64,000 nt of DNA from Scleromatobacter sp038243995 (GTDB lineage: Bacteria; Pseudomonadota; Gammaproteobacteria; Burkholderiales; Burkholderiaceae_C), in the NCBI GenBank assembly GCA_038243995.1, contig JBBRTV010000001.1:124001-188000 (forward strand). The letters are read 5' to 3'. Of this stretch, positions 26,613 to 35,434 are shown piece after piece. The position numbers and the translations under genes are program-made. Under the pieces are notes generated by a model. The model was not told the origin of the DNA. It worked only from the letters and a program-made list of their open reading frames with translations, and searched no databases. Numbering within the stretch: the first letter of the stretch is position 1; every line of letters begins with the position of its first letter.

Positions 26613-27347
26613 TTACGGCTTGAGGTCGAACACCAGCACTTCGGCCTGTTTGCCGGCCTCGAGCACGAGCGTGTCCTCGCCGCGCAACTTCACGGCATCG
26701 CCGGCCGCGAGCGCCTGTCCGTTCACGCGCAGGCTGCCGCGCGCAAGGTGGACATAAGTGAGACGACCGGCCGGCAGCGGGATCTCCAGGCGCTCCTCGC
26801 CGTCGAACAGCCCGGCGAAGATGCGCGCGTCGGCGTTCAGTTGCACCGCGCCCGGAGTTGCCTCCGGCGCGCCCACGAGCGCGAGCCGGCCGCGCTTGTC
26901 GGCTTCGGGCACGGTGACTTGCTCGTATCCCGGCGCGATGCCGGTGCGCTCGGGGATGATCCAGATCTGCAGGAAATGCGTCGCCGAATCCTTGGAGTGG
27001 TTGAACTCGCTGTGGCGCACGCCGGTGCCGGCGGTCATGCGCTGCACGTCGCCGGGCAGGATCACGCCGGCGTGGGCGCCGGAGGCCATGCCGGCGCTCG
27101 TCCCGTTGCCCATGCTGTCCGAGTGCGCCAGTGCGCCTTCCAGGACATAGCTGATGATCTCCATGTCGCGGTGTCCGTGCGTGCCGAAACCGGCGCCCGG
27201 CGCCACCGTGTCGTCATTGAGCACGCGCAGGTTGCCGAAGCCCATGTGCGCCGCGTCGTGGTAGTCGGCGAACGAGAAGCTGTGGTGGCTGTTCAGCCAG
27301 CCGTGGTCGGCGTGGCCGCGATCCTTGGCCTTGCGAAGCGTGAGCAT
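26613..27347 (-). CDS. Pirin family protein (cupin, possible quercetin dioxygenase)
   Basis: The 244-residue bicupin begins LRKAKDRGHADHGWLNSHHSFSF, the classic YhhW-type pirin start. Metal ligands are in place: His57 and His59 (GTHGHRDMEI), and His112 and Glu114 (VRHSEFN). The second cupin has lost the metal residues, as is normal. Characterised bacterial relatives oxidise quercetin in vitro; others act as redox sensors or regulate pyruvate dehydrogenase. AGGAG eight bases before ATG 27347 fixes the start. It stands alone between acnA and mtfA. Confidence 0.92.
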   Translation of the reverse strand: MLTLRKAKDRGHADHGWLNSHHSFSFADYHDAAHMGFGNLRVLNDDTVAPGAGFGTHGHRDMEIISYVLEGALAHSDSMGNGTSAGMASGAHAGVILPGDVQRMTAGTGVRHSEFNHSKDSATHFLQIWIIPERTGIAPGYEQVTVPEADKRGRLALVGAPEATPGAVQLNADARIFAGLFDGEERLEIPLPAGRLTYVHLARGSLRVNGQALAAGDAVKLRGEDTLVLEAGKQAEVLVFDLKP

Positions 27348-27494
27348 GAAATTCTCCTGTCGTCGTGATGTGAGTGCCTGGGGAGAAGTCTGATCGCGCG
27401 GCGCGGCGCCGTGATCCAAAGGATTCGAATGCAGCGTTGAGTCGCGGGCCCCTTGAAATGCCAGGTCGCGTGCTTCGCGAGGCGTGCTGCCGCG

Positions 27495-28424
27495 CTATTG
27501 CAGGGGTCCGGCCCACTCGCGGGGATCGACGGCGTAATAGTCGCGCAGCACGGCGAATATCTCCGGATGCCGCTGCGACAGTGCCGGAGCCTGTTCGAAG
27601 AAGACCTCGGTCACGACCGCGAAGAACTCCGCCGGATTCGTCGCGCCGTAGTCGCTGATGAGCTCAACGGGCGCCTGCTCCCGCCCGGGGTCGGCGTCGT
27701 TCGTTCCAGGGGGGGACGCCATCGCGTTCCACGACGCCAGGGCCAGCGCGCGCGCGCGCGCCGCCTCGCGCGCGCCGATCCGCGCCTGCAGTGCGTCGAA
27801 CTCGCGATTCATCACGTCCGCCCAGCGCGCCTGCGCCCTGCGGCTGCCGAGGCGGGGAGCGCCGTTCGCGCTGCCGGACGCCTGGTCGAGCTGGTGGGCG
27901 AATTCGTGCATCACGACGTTGTGGCCGTCGTCGACGATGCGCGCACCGTCGAGCACGTCCTGCCACGAGAGGATCACCTGGCCCTGCGACCACGATTCTC
28001 CCGCGAGCGCGCGGCGTTGCTCGCGCAGCACGCCGCCGGCCTCGGCATGGACGCGATCGACGACGAAGGCGCCCGGATACAGCAACACCTGCTTCAGATC
28101 GGGAAACAGCGCTCCGCCCCGGTTGAGCCGCAGCATCCCGGCCTGCGCGGCGACCGTGACGCGCATCTCCTCGGTGACGACCAGGCCGGCGCAGCCCAGC
28201 ACGGGGATCTCGGCGAGAAAGACCTGGATGTGGCGGCGCAACTGCTGCTGCAGGTGCGTGGGCAGCCGCCGGTACAGCGGCACTCGCCGGCGCAGCGTCG
28301 TGCGCCACTCCGGCGGGAACGGACGGCGCGCGACGACTTCGCGCCGCCGTGCGCGCCAGCGCGGGGTGCCGGCGATCAGGCCGACCAGCAGCAGGGCGAT
28401 CCCCAGGACGATGGCGAGAGACAT
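27495..28424 (-). CDS. mtfA: Zinc-dependent peptidase MtfA (Mlc titration factor A)
   Basis: A 309-residue protein. It starts with one N-terminal hydrophobic helix (SLAIVLGIALLLVGLIAG), which anchors it, unlike the soluble E. coli protein. It then has the MtfA pattern ending in the gluzincin motif HEFAH (His173-Glu174-His177) with the downstream glutamate in NPAEFFAVVTEVFFE. E. coli MtfA binds the glucose repressor Mlc and has aminopeptidase activity; the role here is inferred only from family membership. ATG 28424 is chosen because it directly precedes the membrane helix. It is divergent from yajC. Confidence 0.9.
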   Translation of the reverse strand: MSLAIVLGIALLLVGLIAGTPRWRARRREVVARRPFPPEWRTTLRRRVPLYRRLPTHLQQQLRRHIQVFLAEIPVLGCAGLVVTEEMRVTVAAQAGMLRLNRGGALFPDLKQVLLYPGAFVVDRVHAEAGGVLREQRRALAGESWSQGQVILSWQDVLDGARIVDDGHNVVMHEFAHQLDQASGSANGAPRLGSRRAQARWADVMNREFDALQARIGAREAARARALALASWNAMASPPGTNDADPGREQAPVELISDYGATNPAEFFAVVTEVFFEQAPALSQRHPEIFAVLRDYYAVDPREWAGPLQ

Positions 28425-28714
28425 GGCGGACGGCGCGGGGGAGCGTCGATGTTGCGATGCCACGCATATGGCTGCGCGACCGCGGGTTTCAAGGCAGGCG
28501 ACGCCGGCCTGCGGGGCGGGTAAAATGAAGGGTTGGCCGAATAGCGAGAAGTTTCCAGGGCCCGTCTCGAAACCCGCCCCTGGGCCGGTTTCCTTTCCGG
28601 TTCTCGATCAGTTTCACGCAACTTGTTCGTGCCAGCACGCTCTCATGGGCGTCTGCGCGCCTCTTCCGGCCTGCCGACGCCGCTTCGATCCGCCTTCCCT
28701 GAGGACTTTCCGCC

Positions 28715-29035
28715 GTGTTCCTGATCTCCAACGCCTACGCCCAGAGCGCGCCGCCCGCAGCCGGGGGCGGCGACTTCCCCATCGTCCTCATCATCGCGAT
28801 GATGGTGGTCTTCTTCTTCGTGATGGTGCGTCCGCAGATGAAGCGCGCCAAGGAGCAGAAGACGATGCTCGAGGCCCTGGCCAAGGGCGACGAGGTGGTG
28901 ACGGTCGGCGGCGTGCTCGGCCGCATCTCCAAGCTCGGCGACAGCTACCTGCACATCGAGACCGGCAATGGCGTCGAACTGCAGATCCAGCGCAGCGCCA
29001 TCGTCCAGGTCCTGCCCAAGGGCACGCTGAAGTAA
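28715..29035 (+). CDS. yajC: Preprotein translocase auxiliary subunit YajC
   Basis: A 106-residue protein with a GTG start at 28715 and RBS TGAGGA (28699-28704). There is one membrane helix (FPIVLIIAMMVVFFFVMVRPQMKR), then a small basic/acidic cytoplasmic domain ending in the conserved TVGGVLGRISKL. YajC associates with SecDF and SecYEG and with the AcrB pump in E. coli. It is the first gene of yajC-secD-secF. A TAAAAT hexamer at 28521-28526 may be part of its promoter, but no convincing -35 is seen. The tgt gene that often precedes yajC is absent; mtfA is divergent instead. Confidence 0.95.
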   Translation: MFLISNAYAQSAPPAAGGGDFPIVLIIAMMVVFFFVMVRPQMKRAKEQKTMLEALAKGDEVVTVGGVLGRISKLGDSYLHIETGNGVELQIQRSAIVQVLPKGTLK

Positions 29036-29045
29036 GACGAATCGT

Positions 29046-29077
29046 TTCGGGCGCTTCGCCGCGGCGAAGCGCCCGAA
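29046..29077 (+). other. Perfect 15-bp-stem hairpin between yajC and secD
   Basis: Bases 29046-29060 pair with 29063-29077 (TTCGGGCGCTTCGCC and its complement) around a two-base loop. It lies 10 bases after the yajC stop and about 110 before the secD start, with no T run. It may limit read-through or protect the yajC mRNA end, setting a yajC excess over secD. Confidence 0.7.
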
Positions 29078-29188
29078 GCCGTTGCGCCCCGCCCTGCCTT
29101 CGCGCGGGCAGCGCGGCGGCCCGCGCCGGAGGAGTTCCGGCCGCGGGGTGCGGCATCCGAGGCCGCATGTCCCCTCGAGGAAACACGC

Positions 29189-31084
29189 ATGAATCGCTAC
29201 CCTGTCTGGAAATACCTGGTGCTGGTCGTCGCCGTGCTGGTCGGCCTGCTCTACACCGTGCCCAACCTGTACGGCGAGGCCCCTGCCGTGCAGATCTCGG
29301 CCGGCAAGACCGCCGTCAAGCTCGACGCGAGCATGGTGCCGCAGGTGGAGCAGCTGCTTGCCAAGGCGAACATCAAGTCCGACTACGTGGCTTTCGAGGG
29401 CACGACGCTGCGCGCCCGGTTCGCCGACACCGACACGCAGATCCATGCGAAGGACGTGCTGTCGGCGGGCCTGAATCCCGACAAGGAATCCCCGTCGTAC
29501 ATCGTCGCCCTCAACCTGCTGCCGCGTTCGCCGCGCTGGATGGCGAAGCTCGGCGCGGTGCCGATGTACCTCGGCCTCGACCTGCGCGGCGGCGTCCACT
29601 TCCTGATGCAGGTCGACCTGAACGCCGCCCTCGCGAAGAAGGCCGAGTCGCTGGTCGGCGACGTGCGCACGCAATTGCGCGAGAAGTCGATGCGCGCGAA
29701 CGTGTCGCGCTCCGGCAACAGCGTCGTCGTGCTGTTCCACGACCAGGACGTCGCCAACAAGGCGAACGGCCTGCTGGTCGACCAGTTCCCCGACGTGCAG
29801 TGGGTCGATCAGGTCGACGGCAGCGACGTCCGCATCACCGGCACGCTGAAGCCGCCCGCGCTGCTCAAGGTGCAGGATCAGGCCATCAAGCAGAACATGA
29901 CGACCCTGGGCAACCGCGTCGCCGGCCTCGGCACCTCGGAGCCCGTGATCCAGCAGCAGGGCGCAGACCGCATCGTCATCGAGCTTCCGGGTATCCAGGA
30001 CACCGCGAAGGCGAAGGACCTGATCGGCCGTACCGCGACGCTCGAGATCCACATGGTCGACGAAAGCGCGGAGGCGAGCGCCGCCGCGGCCGGCGGCACG
30101 GTGCCCTTCGGCGACGACCGCTATCTCGACCGCAACGGCGTGCCCACCATCGTCAGGCACGACCTGGTCATCAGCGGCGAAGAGCTCTCCGACGCGCAAC
30201 CGAACTTCGACAGCCAGACCCAGGAGCCCATCGTGCGCCTGTCGGTCAACTCGAAGGGCGCCCGCATCATGCAGGACGTCTCGCGCGAGAACATCGGCAA
30301 GCGCATGGCCATCATCCTGTTCGAAAAGGGCAAGGGCGAGATCGTGACGGCGCCTTACATCCGCGGCGAACTCGGTTCCTCGTTCGTGATCACCGGCCGC
30401 ATGACCTCCCAGGAGGCCAGCGACACCGCACTGCTGCTGCGCTCCGGGGCGCTCGCCGCGCCGATGGAATTCGTCGAGGAAAGCGCGATCGGCCCGAGTC
30501 TCGGCGCCGACAACATCACCAAGGGGCTGCACAGCGTCGCCTGGGGCTTCGTCGCGATCATGGCCTTCATGTGCGCGTACTACCTGCTGTTCGGCGTGAT
30601 CTCCACGCTGTCGCTGGCGGTCAACCTGCTCCTGCTGATCGCGCTGCTGTCGCTGATCCAGACCACGCTGACGCTGCCGGGCATCGCCGCCATCGCGCTG
30701 ACGCTGGGCATGGCCATCGATGCCAACGTGCTGGTCAATGAACGCATACGCGAGGAACTGCGCAACGGCAGCCCGCCGCAGACCGCGATCTCCGCCGGTT
30801 ACGAACGCGCTTGGGCGACCATCCTCGACTCGAACATCACGACCCTGATCGCCGGCGTGTCGCTGCTGGCATGGGGCTCGGGCCCGATCCGCGGCTTCGC
30901 GATCGTCCACTGCCTCGGCATCATCACGTCGATGTTCTCGGCCGTGTTCTTCTCGCGCGGCATCGTCAATCTCTGGTACGGCCGCCAGAAGAAGCTGAAG
31001 TCCGTGTTGATCGGGCAAGTGTGGAAGCCGGGCACCAAGACTGCCGACCTGCCGCAGCCCGACGCCGATACCGACGTCGCCTGA
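29189..31084 (+). CDS. secD: Protein translocase subunit SecD
   Basis: The 631-residue protein has an N-terminal helix (WKYLVLVVAVLVGLLYTVPNLYGE) and a large periplasmic domain (about 30-440, with RSPRWMAKLGAVPMYLGLDLRGGVHFLMQVD). Five helices follow, with the RND-type motifs IALTLGMAIDANVLVNERIREE and the closing ISAGYERAWATILDSNITTLI. SecD with SecF uses the proton gradient to pull exported proteins out of the Sec channel. It has a typical length for betaproteobacteria. The ATG at 29189 follows GAGGAAAC. secF begins 31 bases after the stop, so they are co-transcribed. Confidence 0.97.
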   Translation: MNRYPVWKYLVLVVAVLVGLLYTVPNLYGEAPAVQISAGKTAVKLDASMVPQVEQLLAKANIKSDYVAFEGTTLRARFADTDTQIHAKDVLSAGLNPDKESPSYIVALNLLPRSPRWMAKLGAVPMYLGLDLRGGVHFLMQVDLNAALAKKAESLVGDVRTQLREKSMRANVSRSGNSVVVLFHDQDVANKANGLLVDQFPDVQWVDQVDGSDVRITGTLKPPALLKVQDQAIKQNMTTLGNRVAGLGTSEPVIQQQGADRIVIELPGIQDTAKAKDLIGRTATLEIHMVDESAEASAAAAGGTVPFGDDRYLDRNGVPTIVRHDLVISGEELSDAQPNFDSQTQEPIVRLSVNSKGARIMQDVSRENIGKRMAIILFEKGKGEIVTAPYIRGELGSSFVITGRMTSQEASDTALLLRSGALAAPMEFVEESAIGPSLGADNITKGLHSVAWGFVAIMAFMCAYYLLFGVISTLSLAVNLLLLIALLSLIQTTLTLPGIAAIALTLGMAIDANVLVNERIREELRNGSPPQTAISAGYERAWATILDSNITTLIAGVSLLAWGSGPIRGFAIVHCLGIITSMFSAVFFSRGIVNLWYGRQKKLKSVLIGQVWKPGTKTADLPQPDADTDVA

Positions 31085-31115
31085 AACGCTACGCCGACCC
31101 CCAAGGACTACCCAC

Positions 31116-32153
31116 ATGGAATTCTTCCGTATCCGGCGCGACATCCCGTTCATGCGGCACGCGCTGGTGTTCAACATCGTTTCGCTGCTGACGTTCCTGG
31201 CGGCAGTGTTCTTCCTCGTCACGCGAGGCCTGAACTTCTCCATCGAGTTCACCGGCGGTACGGCGGTCGAGGTCACCTACGCGCAGACGGCCGACCTGGC
31301 GCGTGCCCGGGGCATCGTCAACACGCTCGGCTACGGCGATGTCCAGGTGCAGAACTACGGCACCTCGCGCGACGTCATCATCCGCGTGCCCGCGAAGGCG
31401 AAAATCAACCAGAACCAGGTCGCCGGCAACGTGTTCTCGGCACTGTGCAAGGCCGATTCGGGCGCGGTGGGCACCAAGACCGAGACGACGCCCAAGGGCG
31501 AGGTCGTTACGCGTCCGTCCTGCACGACGGCGGCCGGCGCCGAGCCGGTGCTGCTCAAGCGCAGCGAATTCGTCGGGCCCTCCGTGGGCGACGAACTGGC
31601 ACGCGACGGCGCCTACGCGCTGCTGAGCGTCGTCGTCGGCATCATGCTCTACCTGGCCTTCCGGTTCGAGAAGAAGTTCTCGGTCGCGGCCATCGTGGCG
31701 AACCTGCACGACGTCGTCATCATCCTGGGCTTCTTCGCCGCGTTCCAGTGGGAGTTCGGACTGTCGGTGCTCGCCGGCGTGCTCGCCGTGCTGGGCTACT
31801 CGGTCAACGAATCGGTCGTCATCTTCGACCGCATCCGCGAGACCTTCCGCCGCTTCCGCAAGCTCACGACGGAGCAGGTGATCGACCATGCGATCACCAG
31901 CACGATCAGCCGCACGATCATCACCCACTTCTGCACGCAGATGATGGTGCTGTCGATGCTGGTCTTCGGCGGCCCCACGCTGCACTACTTCGCGGTCGCC
32001 CTGACGATCGGCATCTGCTTCGGCATCTATTCGTCGGTGTTCGTCGCCGCGGCGATCGCCATGTGGCTGGGAGTCAAGCGGGAAGACCTGATCCACACCA
32101 CGGCGAAAAGCGATATGAGCCCGGAGGACCCGAATGCCGGCGCGGTGGTGTAG
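31116..32153 (+). CDS. secF: Protein translocase subunit SecF
   Basis: The 345-residue protein starts EFFRIRRDIPFMRHALVFNIVSLLTFL, then the first periplasmic domain with LNFSIEFTGGTAVEV. Conserved transmembrane motifs are DELARDGAYALLSVVVGIMLYLAFRFE, GYSVNESVVIFDRIRE and TISRTIITHFCTQMMVLSMLVFGG. A short insert (CKADSGAVGTKTETTPKGEV, about 110-130) in the periplasmic loop carries two cysteines, a feature seen in related species. It forms the SecDF complex with the preceding gene. Confidence 0.97.
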   Translation: MEFFRIRRDIPFMRHALVFNIVSLLTFLAAVFFLVTRGLNFSIEFTGGTAVEVTYAQTADLARARGIVNTLGYGDVQVQNYGTSRDVIIRVPAKAKINQNQVAGNVFSALCKADSGAVGTKTETTPKGEVVTRPSCTTAAGAEPVLLKRSEFVGPSVGDELARDGAYALLSVVVGIMLYLAFRFEKKFSVAAIVANLHDVVIILGFFAAFQWEFGLSVLAGVLAVLGYSVNESVVIFDRIRETFRRFRKLTTEQVIDHAITSTISRTIITHFCTQMMVLSMLVFGGPTLHYFAVALTIGICFGIYSSVFVAAAIAMWLGVKREDLIHTTAKSDMSPEDPNAGAVV

Positions 32154-32193
32154 TCTTCAGGTCAACCCCAACCACCGGACCTGACCGAGCACG

Positions 32194-34704
32194 ATGCTTG
32201 AAGGCGCTTCAGCGGATCTAGCACGCCAGGCCCGGCTGGGCTTCGCCGACCAGATCGCGCGAGCGGGCTCGCGCCTGCTCGAAGCCGTCGTCCTGGCTTC
32301 GCGGCTGCTGCTGGACAAGCCCGCCGAGCGCGCGGTCGTCCAGCAGCGACGCGACAACCTGCAGGCCCTGATGAGCCTGGGCGCCGATTGGATCCGTCGG
32401 CAGGCCGACGCCCTGCACGACGCCGCCGACCTGAACGACAAGCAGAGCTCGATGGCCGGGCAGCTCGTCGCCTCGATGCAGGGCACGGTGCCGCTGCAAC
32501 TCGTCGACGACGAGACAGTGCAGAGAGAAATCTTCGTCTCGCGCTTGTCGCAGTCCATCGTCGACGATGCGGTCTGGGAACTGAACGACCTGGGCACCCG
32601 CATTTCCTCGATCGAAGGTCGCTCGGAGCTCCACGACCACGACATCTTCCGGCCTCAGCAGCTGGCGAAGGCCTGCATCAAGGCCTTCATCGCCGCCGGA
32701 CTCGGCCCGCAGGTCTGGGCGGGTGTCGAACAGTCGCTGAGACTCGAGATCGCGTTGCTGGCGACCGAGGCTTACCACGACGCGAATCGCCTGCTCGTGC
32801 AGCGCGGCGTGATGCCCGAGGTGAACCTGCGCCAGTTGATCCGGCGCAGCGTCGATTCCCGGACGACCACGATGGTCGAATCGCAACAGATCCCGCTGTC
32901 CGGCTGGAGCAGCGGTCGCGGCGGCCCCGGCAGCGGCGGCAGCGGTGGTGGTGGTGGTGGTGGTGGCGCGAGCGGCTTCGGCGGCGCCGGGCACTCCACG
33001 GGAGCGGGCCATTCCGACTTCACGCGCACGACGACTTTCGTCGGCGATGCCGCTGCGGGCGGCGGCGCGTCCGCTGGGGTGGCGGGCGGCGGCGCGGGTG
33101 GCTTTGATGGCGGCAGTGGCGGTGGCGGTGGTGGCGGTAGTGGTGGCGGCACGGGGCAAGGCGCAAGCGCAGGCCCGGGCAGCCATGCGGGCCAGGCCGG
33201 TGGCGCAGGGCCGGGCGGAAGCGGCGGTGCGGGCCCGGGCGGCAGCGGCGGCGACCAGACGCTGTTGCGCTTCGGCCGCACCATGGAGCGTCATGTCCGC
33301 GGTTTCATGAACACGCAGCGCGCGGCGCCATCGAGTGCGTTGACGGGTGCGGTGGCGGCAGCGCAGCAGGGCTTCGTCGACCGTGTCCAGGCGCGCCGCG
33401 ACGAGGGCAACAGCCTTGCTCCGTCCGAGATGGTCGACGCGCTGCGCCTGCAGAAACAGGCGCTCAAGGAAGCCGCCGAGACGCCGGCGGAGCGCGCGAC
33501 GATCGAGGTCGTCGCCCTCCTGTTCCAGAGCATCCTCACCGAAGAGCGCATCCCCGCGTCGGTTCGCGTCTGGTTTGCGCGCCTGCAGATGCCGACGCTG
33601 CGCGTCGCGATCAGCGAACCCGACTTTTTCTCGTCCGCGCAGCATCCCGCGCGTCGCCTGATCGACCGCATGGGGGCCTGCGTGATGGGCTTCGACGCGG
33701 CGCCGCAAGGCGCGGGGCCGGCGCTCGAAGCCGAGGTGGCTCGCGTCGTCCAGGTCGTCGAGGCGTTCCCCGAGACGGGACGCAAGGTCTTCCAGACTGT
33801 CCTGGTCGAATTCGAGCGCTTCCTGGAGCGCTACTTCCGCGACCAGAACGAGACGACGAAGAAGGGGGTCTCCCTGGCGCAGCAGGTCGAGCAGCGCGAG
33901 ACGCTGGCCATCCAGTACACGATCGAACTGCGGAAGTTGCTTGACGGGGTTCCGGTGCAGGACGGGGTGCGGGATTTCCTGTTCCAGATCTGGGCCGACG
34001 TCCTCGCGACCACCGCGATTCGACACGGCCCGCAGAGCGAGGAAGCGAAGGCGATTCGCGCGGCCGCGCTGGAGCTCGTCTGGATCGCGGGTGCGAAGAC
34101 GACGCGCGAAGAGCGCGCCGAGGTGATTCGTCGACTTGGGCCGCTGCTCGCGGCCCTGCGCCGCGGCATGGTCGCGGGCGGGCTGCCGGCGGAGCGCCAG
34201 GAGACGTCGCTGCGTGCCCTGAACATGTCGCTGACGGCGGCGTTCGCGGCGCGTTCCGCTTCGATCGACCCGGATCAGCTCGCACGCCTCAAGGTGCGGC
34301 TGGAGGCGCTCGACGAAATCCTGGAAGCCGATTTCGAGATCGACGACTCCTACGCGCTCGATCTATCGGGCCACGAGTCCGACGAGCTCGAAGTCGTCGC
34401 CGAAGGCGGATTCGAGCCGTCGCCCGCCGCGCTCGCGGCCACCGAGAAGATGCAGGTCGGCGCCTGGTACATGCTGGAATACCGCGAACGGCAGGAGGTG
34501 GTGCAGCTGGCCTGGCAGGGCATGCGCCGCCAGCTCTCGCTGTTCGTGTCGGCGCGCGGTCGCTGTGTGCTGTTCCAGAAGCGCCGGCTGGCGGCGTTCC
34601 TGCAATCGCAGCTGCTGACCCCCGCGCAGGACGAGACGCTCACGATCGCCGCGACCCGCAGCGCCATCGAGAAGATCAACGCCGACCCCGGTCGACTGCG
34701 CTGA
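32194..34704 (+). CDS. DUF1631 family protein with a 113-residue glycine-rich insert
   Basis: A cytoplasmic protein of 836 residues. DUF1631 covers the N-terminal part (SMAGQLVASMQGTVPLQLVDDETVQREIFVSRLSQSI, RPQQLAKACIKAF) and residues 354 to the end (LPLEV-type helical bundle, final domain VGAWYMLEYRERQEVVQLAWQG...LFVSARGRCVLFQKRRLAAFL). Homologs are often next to Sec or stress genes, and the function is unknown; a link to c-di-GMP or PilZ-type regulation is possible from the C-terminal beta-barrel-like segment. Residues 241-353 are almost pure Gly/Ser/Ala (coded at 32914-33252) and include a GGT microsatellite. Starts at ATG 32194, 40 bases after secF. Confidence 0.88.
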   Translation: MLEGASADLARQARLGFADQIARAGSRLLEAVVLASRLLLDKPAERAVVQQRRDNLQALMSLGADWIRRQADALHDAADLNDKQSSMAGQLVASMQGTVPLQLVDDETVQREIFVSRLSQSIVDDAVWELNDLGTRISSIEGRSELHDHDIFRPQQLAKACIKAFIAAGLGPQVWAGVEQSLRLEIALLATEAYHDANRLLVQRGVMPEVNLRQLIRRSVDSRTTTMVESQQIPLSGWSSGRGGPGSGGSGGGGGGGGASGFGGAGHSTGAGHSDFTRTTTFVGDAAAGGGASAGVAGGGAGGFDGGSGGGGGGGSGGGTGQGASAGPGSHAGQAGGAGPGGSGGAGPGGSGGDQTLLRFGRTMERHVRGFMNTQRAAPSSALTGAVAAAQQGFVDRVQARRDEGNSLAPSEMVDALRLQKQALKEAAETPAERATIEVVALLFQSILTEERIPASVRVWFARLQMPTLRVAISEPDFFSSAQHPARRLIDRMGACVMGFDAAPQGAGPALEAEVARVVQVVEAFPETGRKVFQTVLVEFERFLERYFRDQNETTKKGVSLAQQVEQRETLAIQYTIELRKLLDGVPVQDGVRDFLFQIWADVLATTAIRHGPQSEEAKAIRAAALELVWIAGAKTTREERAEVIRRLGPLLAALRRGMVAGGLPAERQETSLRALNMSLTAAFAARSASIDPDQLARLKVRLEALDEILEADFEIDDSYALDLSGHESDELEVVAEGGFEPSPAALAATEKMQVGAWYMLEYRERQEVVQLAWQGMRRQLSLFVSARGRCVLFQKRRLAAFLQSQLLTPAQDETLTIAATRSAIEKINADPGRLR
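32914..33252 (+). repeat. Glycine/serine low-complexity insert with GGT microsatellites in the DUF1631 gene
   Basis: This stretch encodes 113 residues of mostly Gly, Ser and Ala, with runs such as SGGGGGGGGAS and GGSGGGGGGGSGGG. At 32943-32966 the DNA is a GGT repeat of about seven units; nearby blocks repeat GGCGGTGGC-like units. It is in frame and probably a flexible linker of variable length. Confidence 0.85.
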
Positions 34705-34783
34705 CGCGTCAGGCCCGGGAGCGGAGTGGACGACCAGGAGAGGCCCCGCTGCGCAAAGCCGTCTTCGTTGCCGTGCCGGGGGG

Positions 34784-35236
34784 TCAGTGGATGAGTCGCT
34801 CTTCGGGGGCGACGAAAAGTTCGTCGAGGATGAGCGCGTCGGGTTCTTCGCCCAGGCTCCAGAACACCATGAGGATGATGATCTTCATGTCGTCGAGATC
34901 GAGCGGATTGCCGCCCGCGGCCATCGCACGGTCTATCACCATCTCGCGCATCGGCGGCGGCAACACGCCGGCGGACTCGAGGAAGGTGACGAAGCCGATC
35001 GACGTTTCGCCCAGGGATTCCATCTCGCGATCGGAGTAGAGGCGAATGCTGTCTTCCGATTGCTCGCCCGTGTAGCCCTGTGTCGTATCCGAGAGACCGT
35101 CGAGCCAGTGCAGCGCTTCCTGGATTTCGTCGGATTCGAAGCCGACCGCGGTCAGCTTGCGCGACAGCTGGTCGTGGTCCGGACAGGCGTCCGGTCGCCA
35201 GTAGTTTTCGTACAGGTAGACAAGGACGTCAAACAT
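34784..35236 (-). CDS. smg: DUF494 family protein Smg
   Basis: The 150-residue protein MFDVLVYLYENYWRPDACPDHDQLSRKL...LDDMKIIILMVFWSLGEEPDALILDELF matches Smg, a small cytoplasmic protein of unknown function conserved next to dprA in many gamma- and betaproteobacteria. The C-terminal acidic helix with D-x-L-I-L-D-E-L is a family hallmark. ATG 35236 gives the usual length. The genes on the minus strand read lysM gene, dprA, smg, with 198 bases between dprA and smg. It is convergent with DUF1631. Confidence 0.95.
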   Translation of the reverse strand: MFDVLVYLYENYWRPDACPDHDQLSRKLTAVGFESDEIQEALHWLDGLSDTTQGYTGEQSEDSIRLYSDREMESLGETSIGFVTFLESAGVLPPPMREMVIDRAMAAGGNPLDLDDMKIIILMVFWSLGEEPDALILDELFVAPEERLIH

Positions 35237-35434
35237 GGGGCCACTATACCGCAGCGGTCGAACGCGTCGAGTGCGAGATGGCGGGTGAAGGCAGGCCTGT
35301 CGACGCTTCGTGAAATCCTGGGTTGCGCAGGCCTGTTTCATCGCTTTTCAATGCCCGACAGGCGATTTGCGTGCGAGTATGGACGGCCCCACGCGGGGGG
35401 CGATGGTGAACCGGATTCCGCCCGACGAGCGTGC

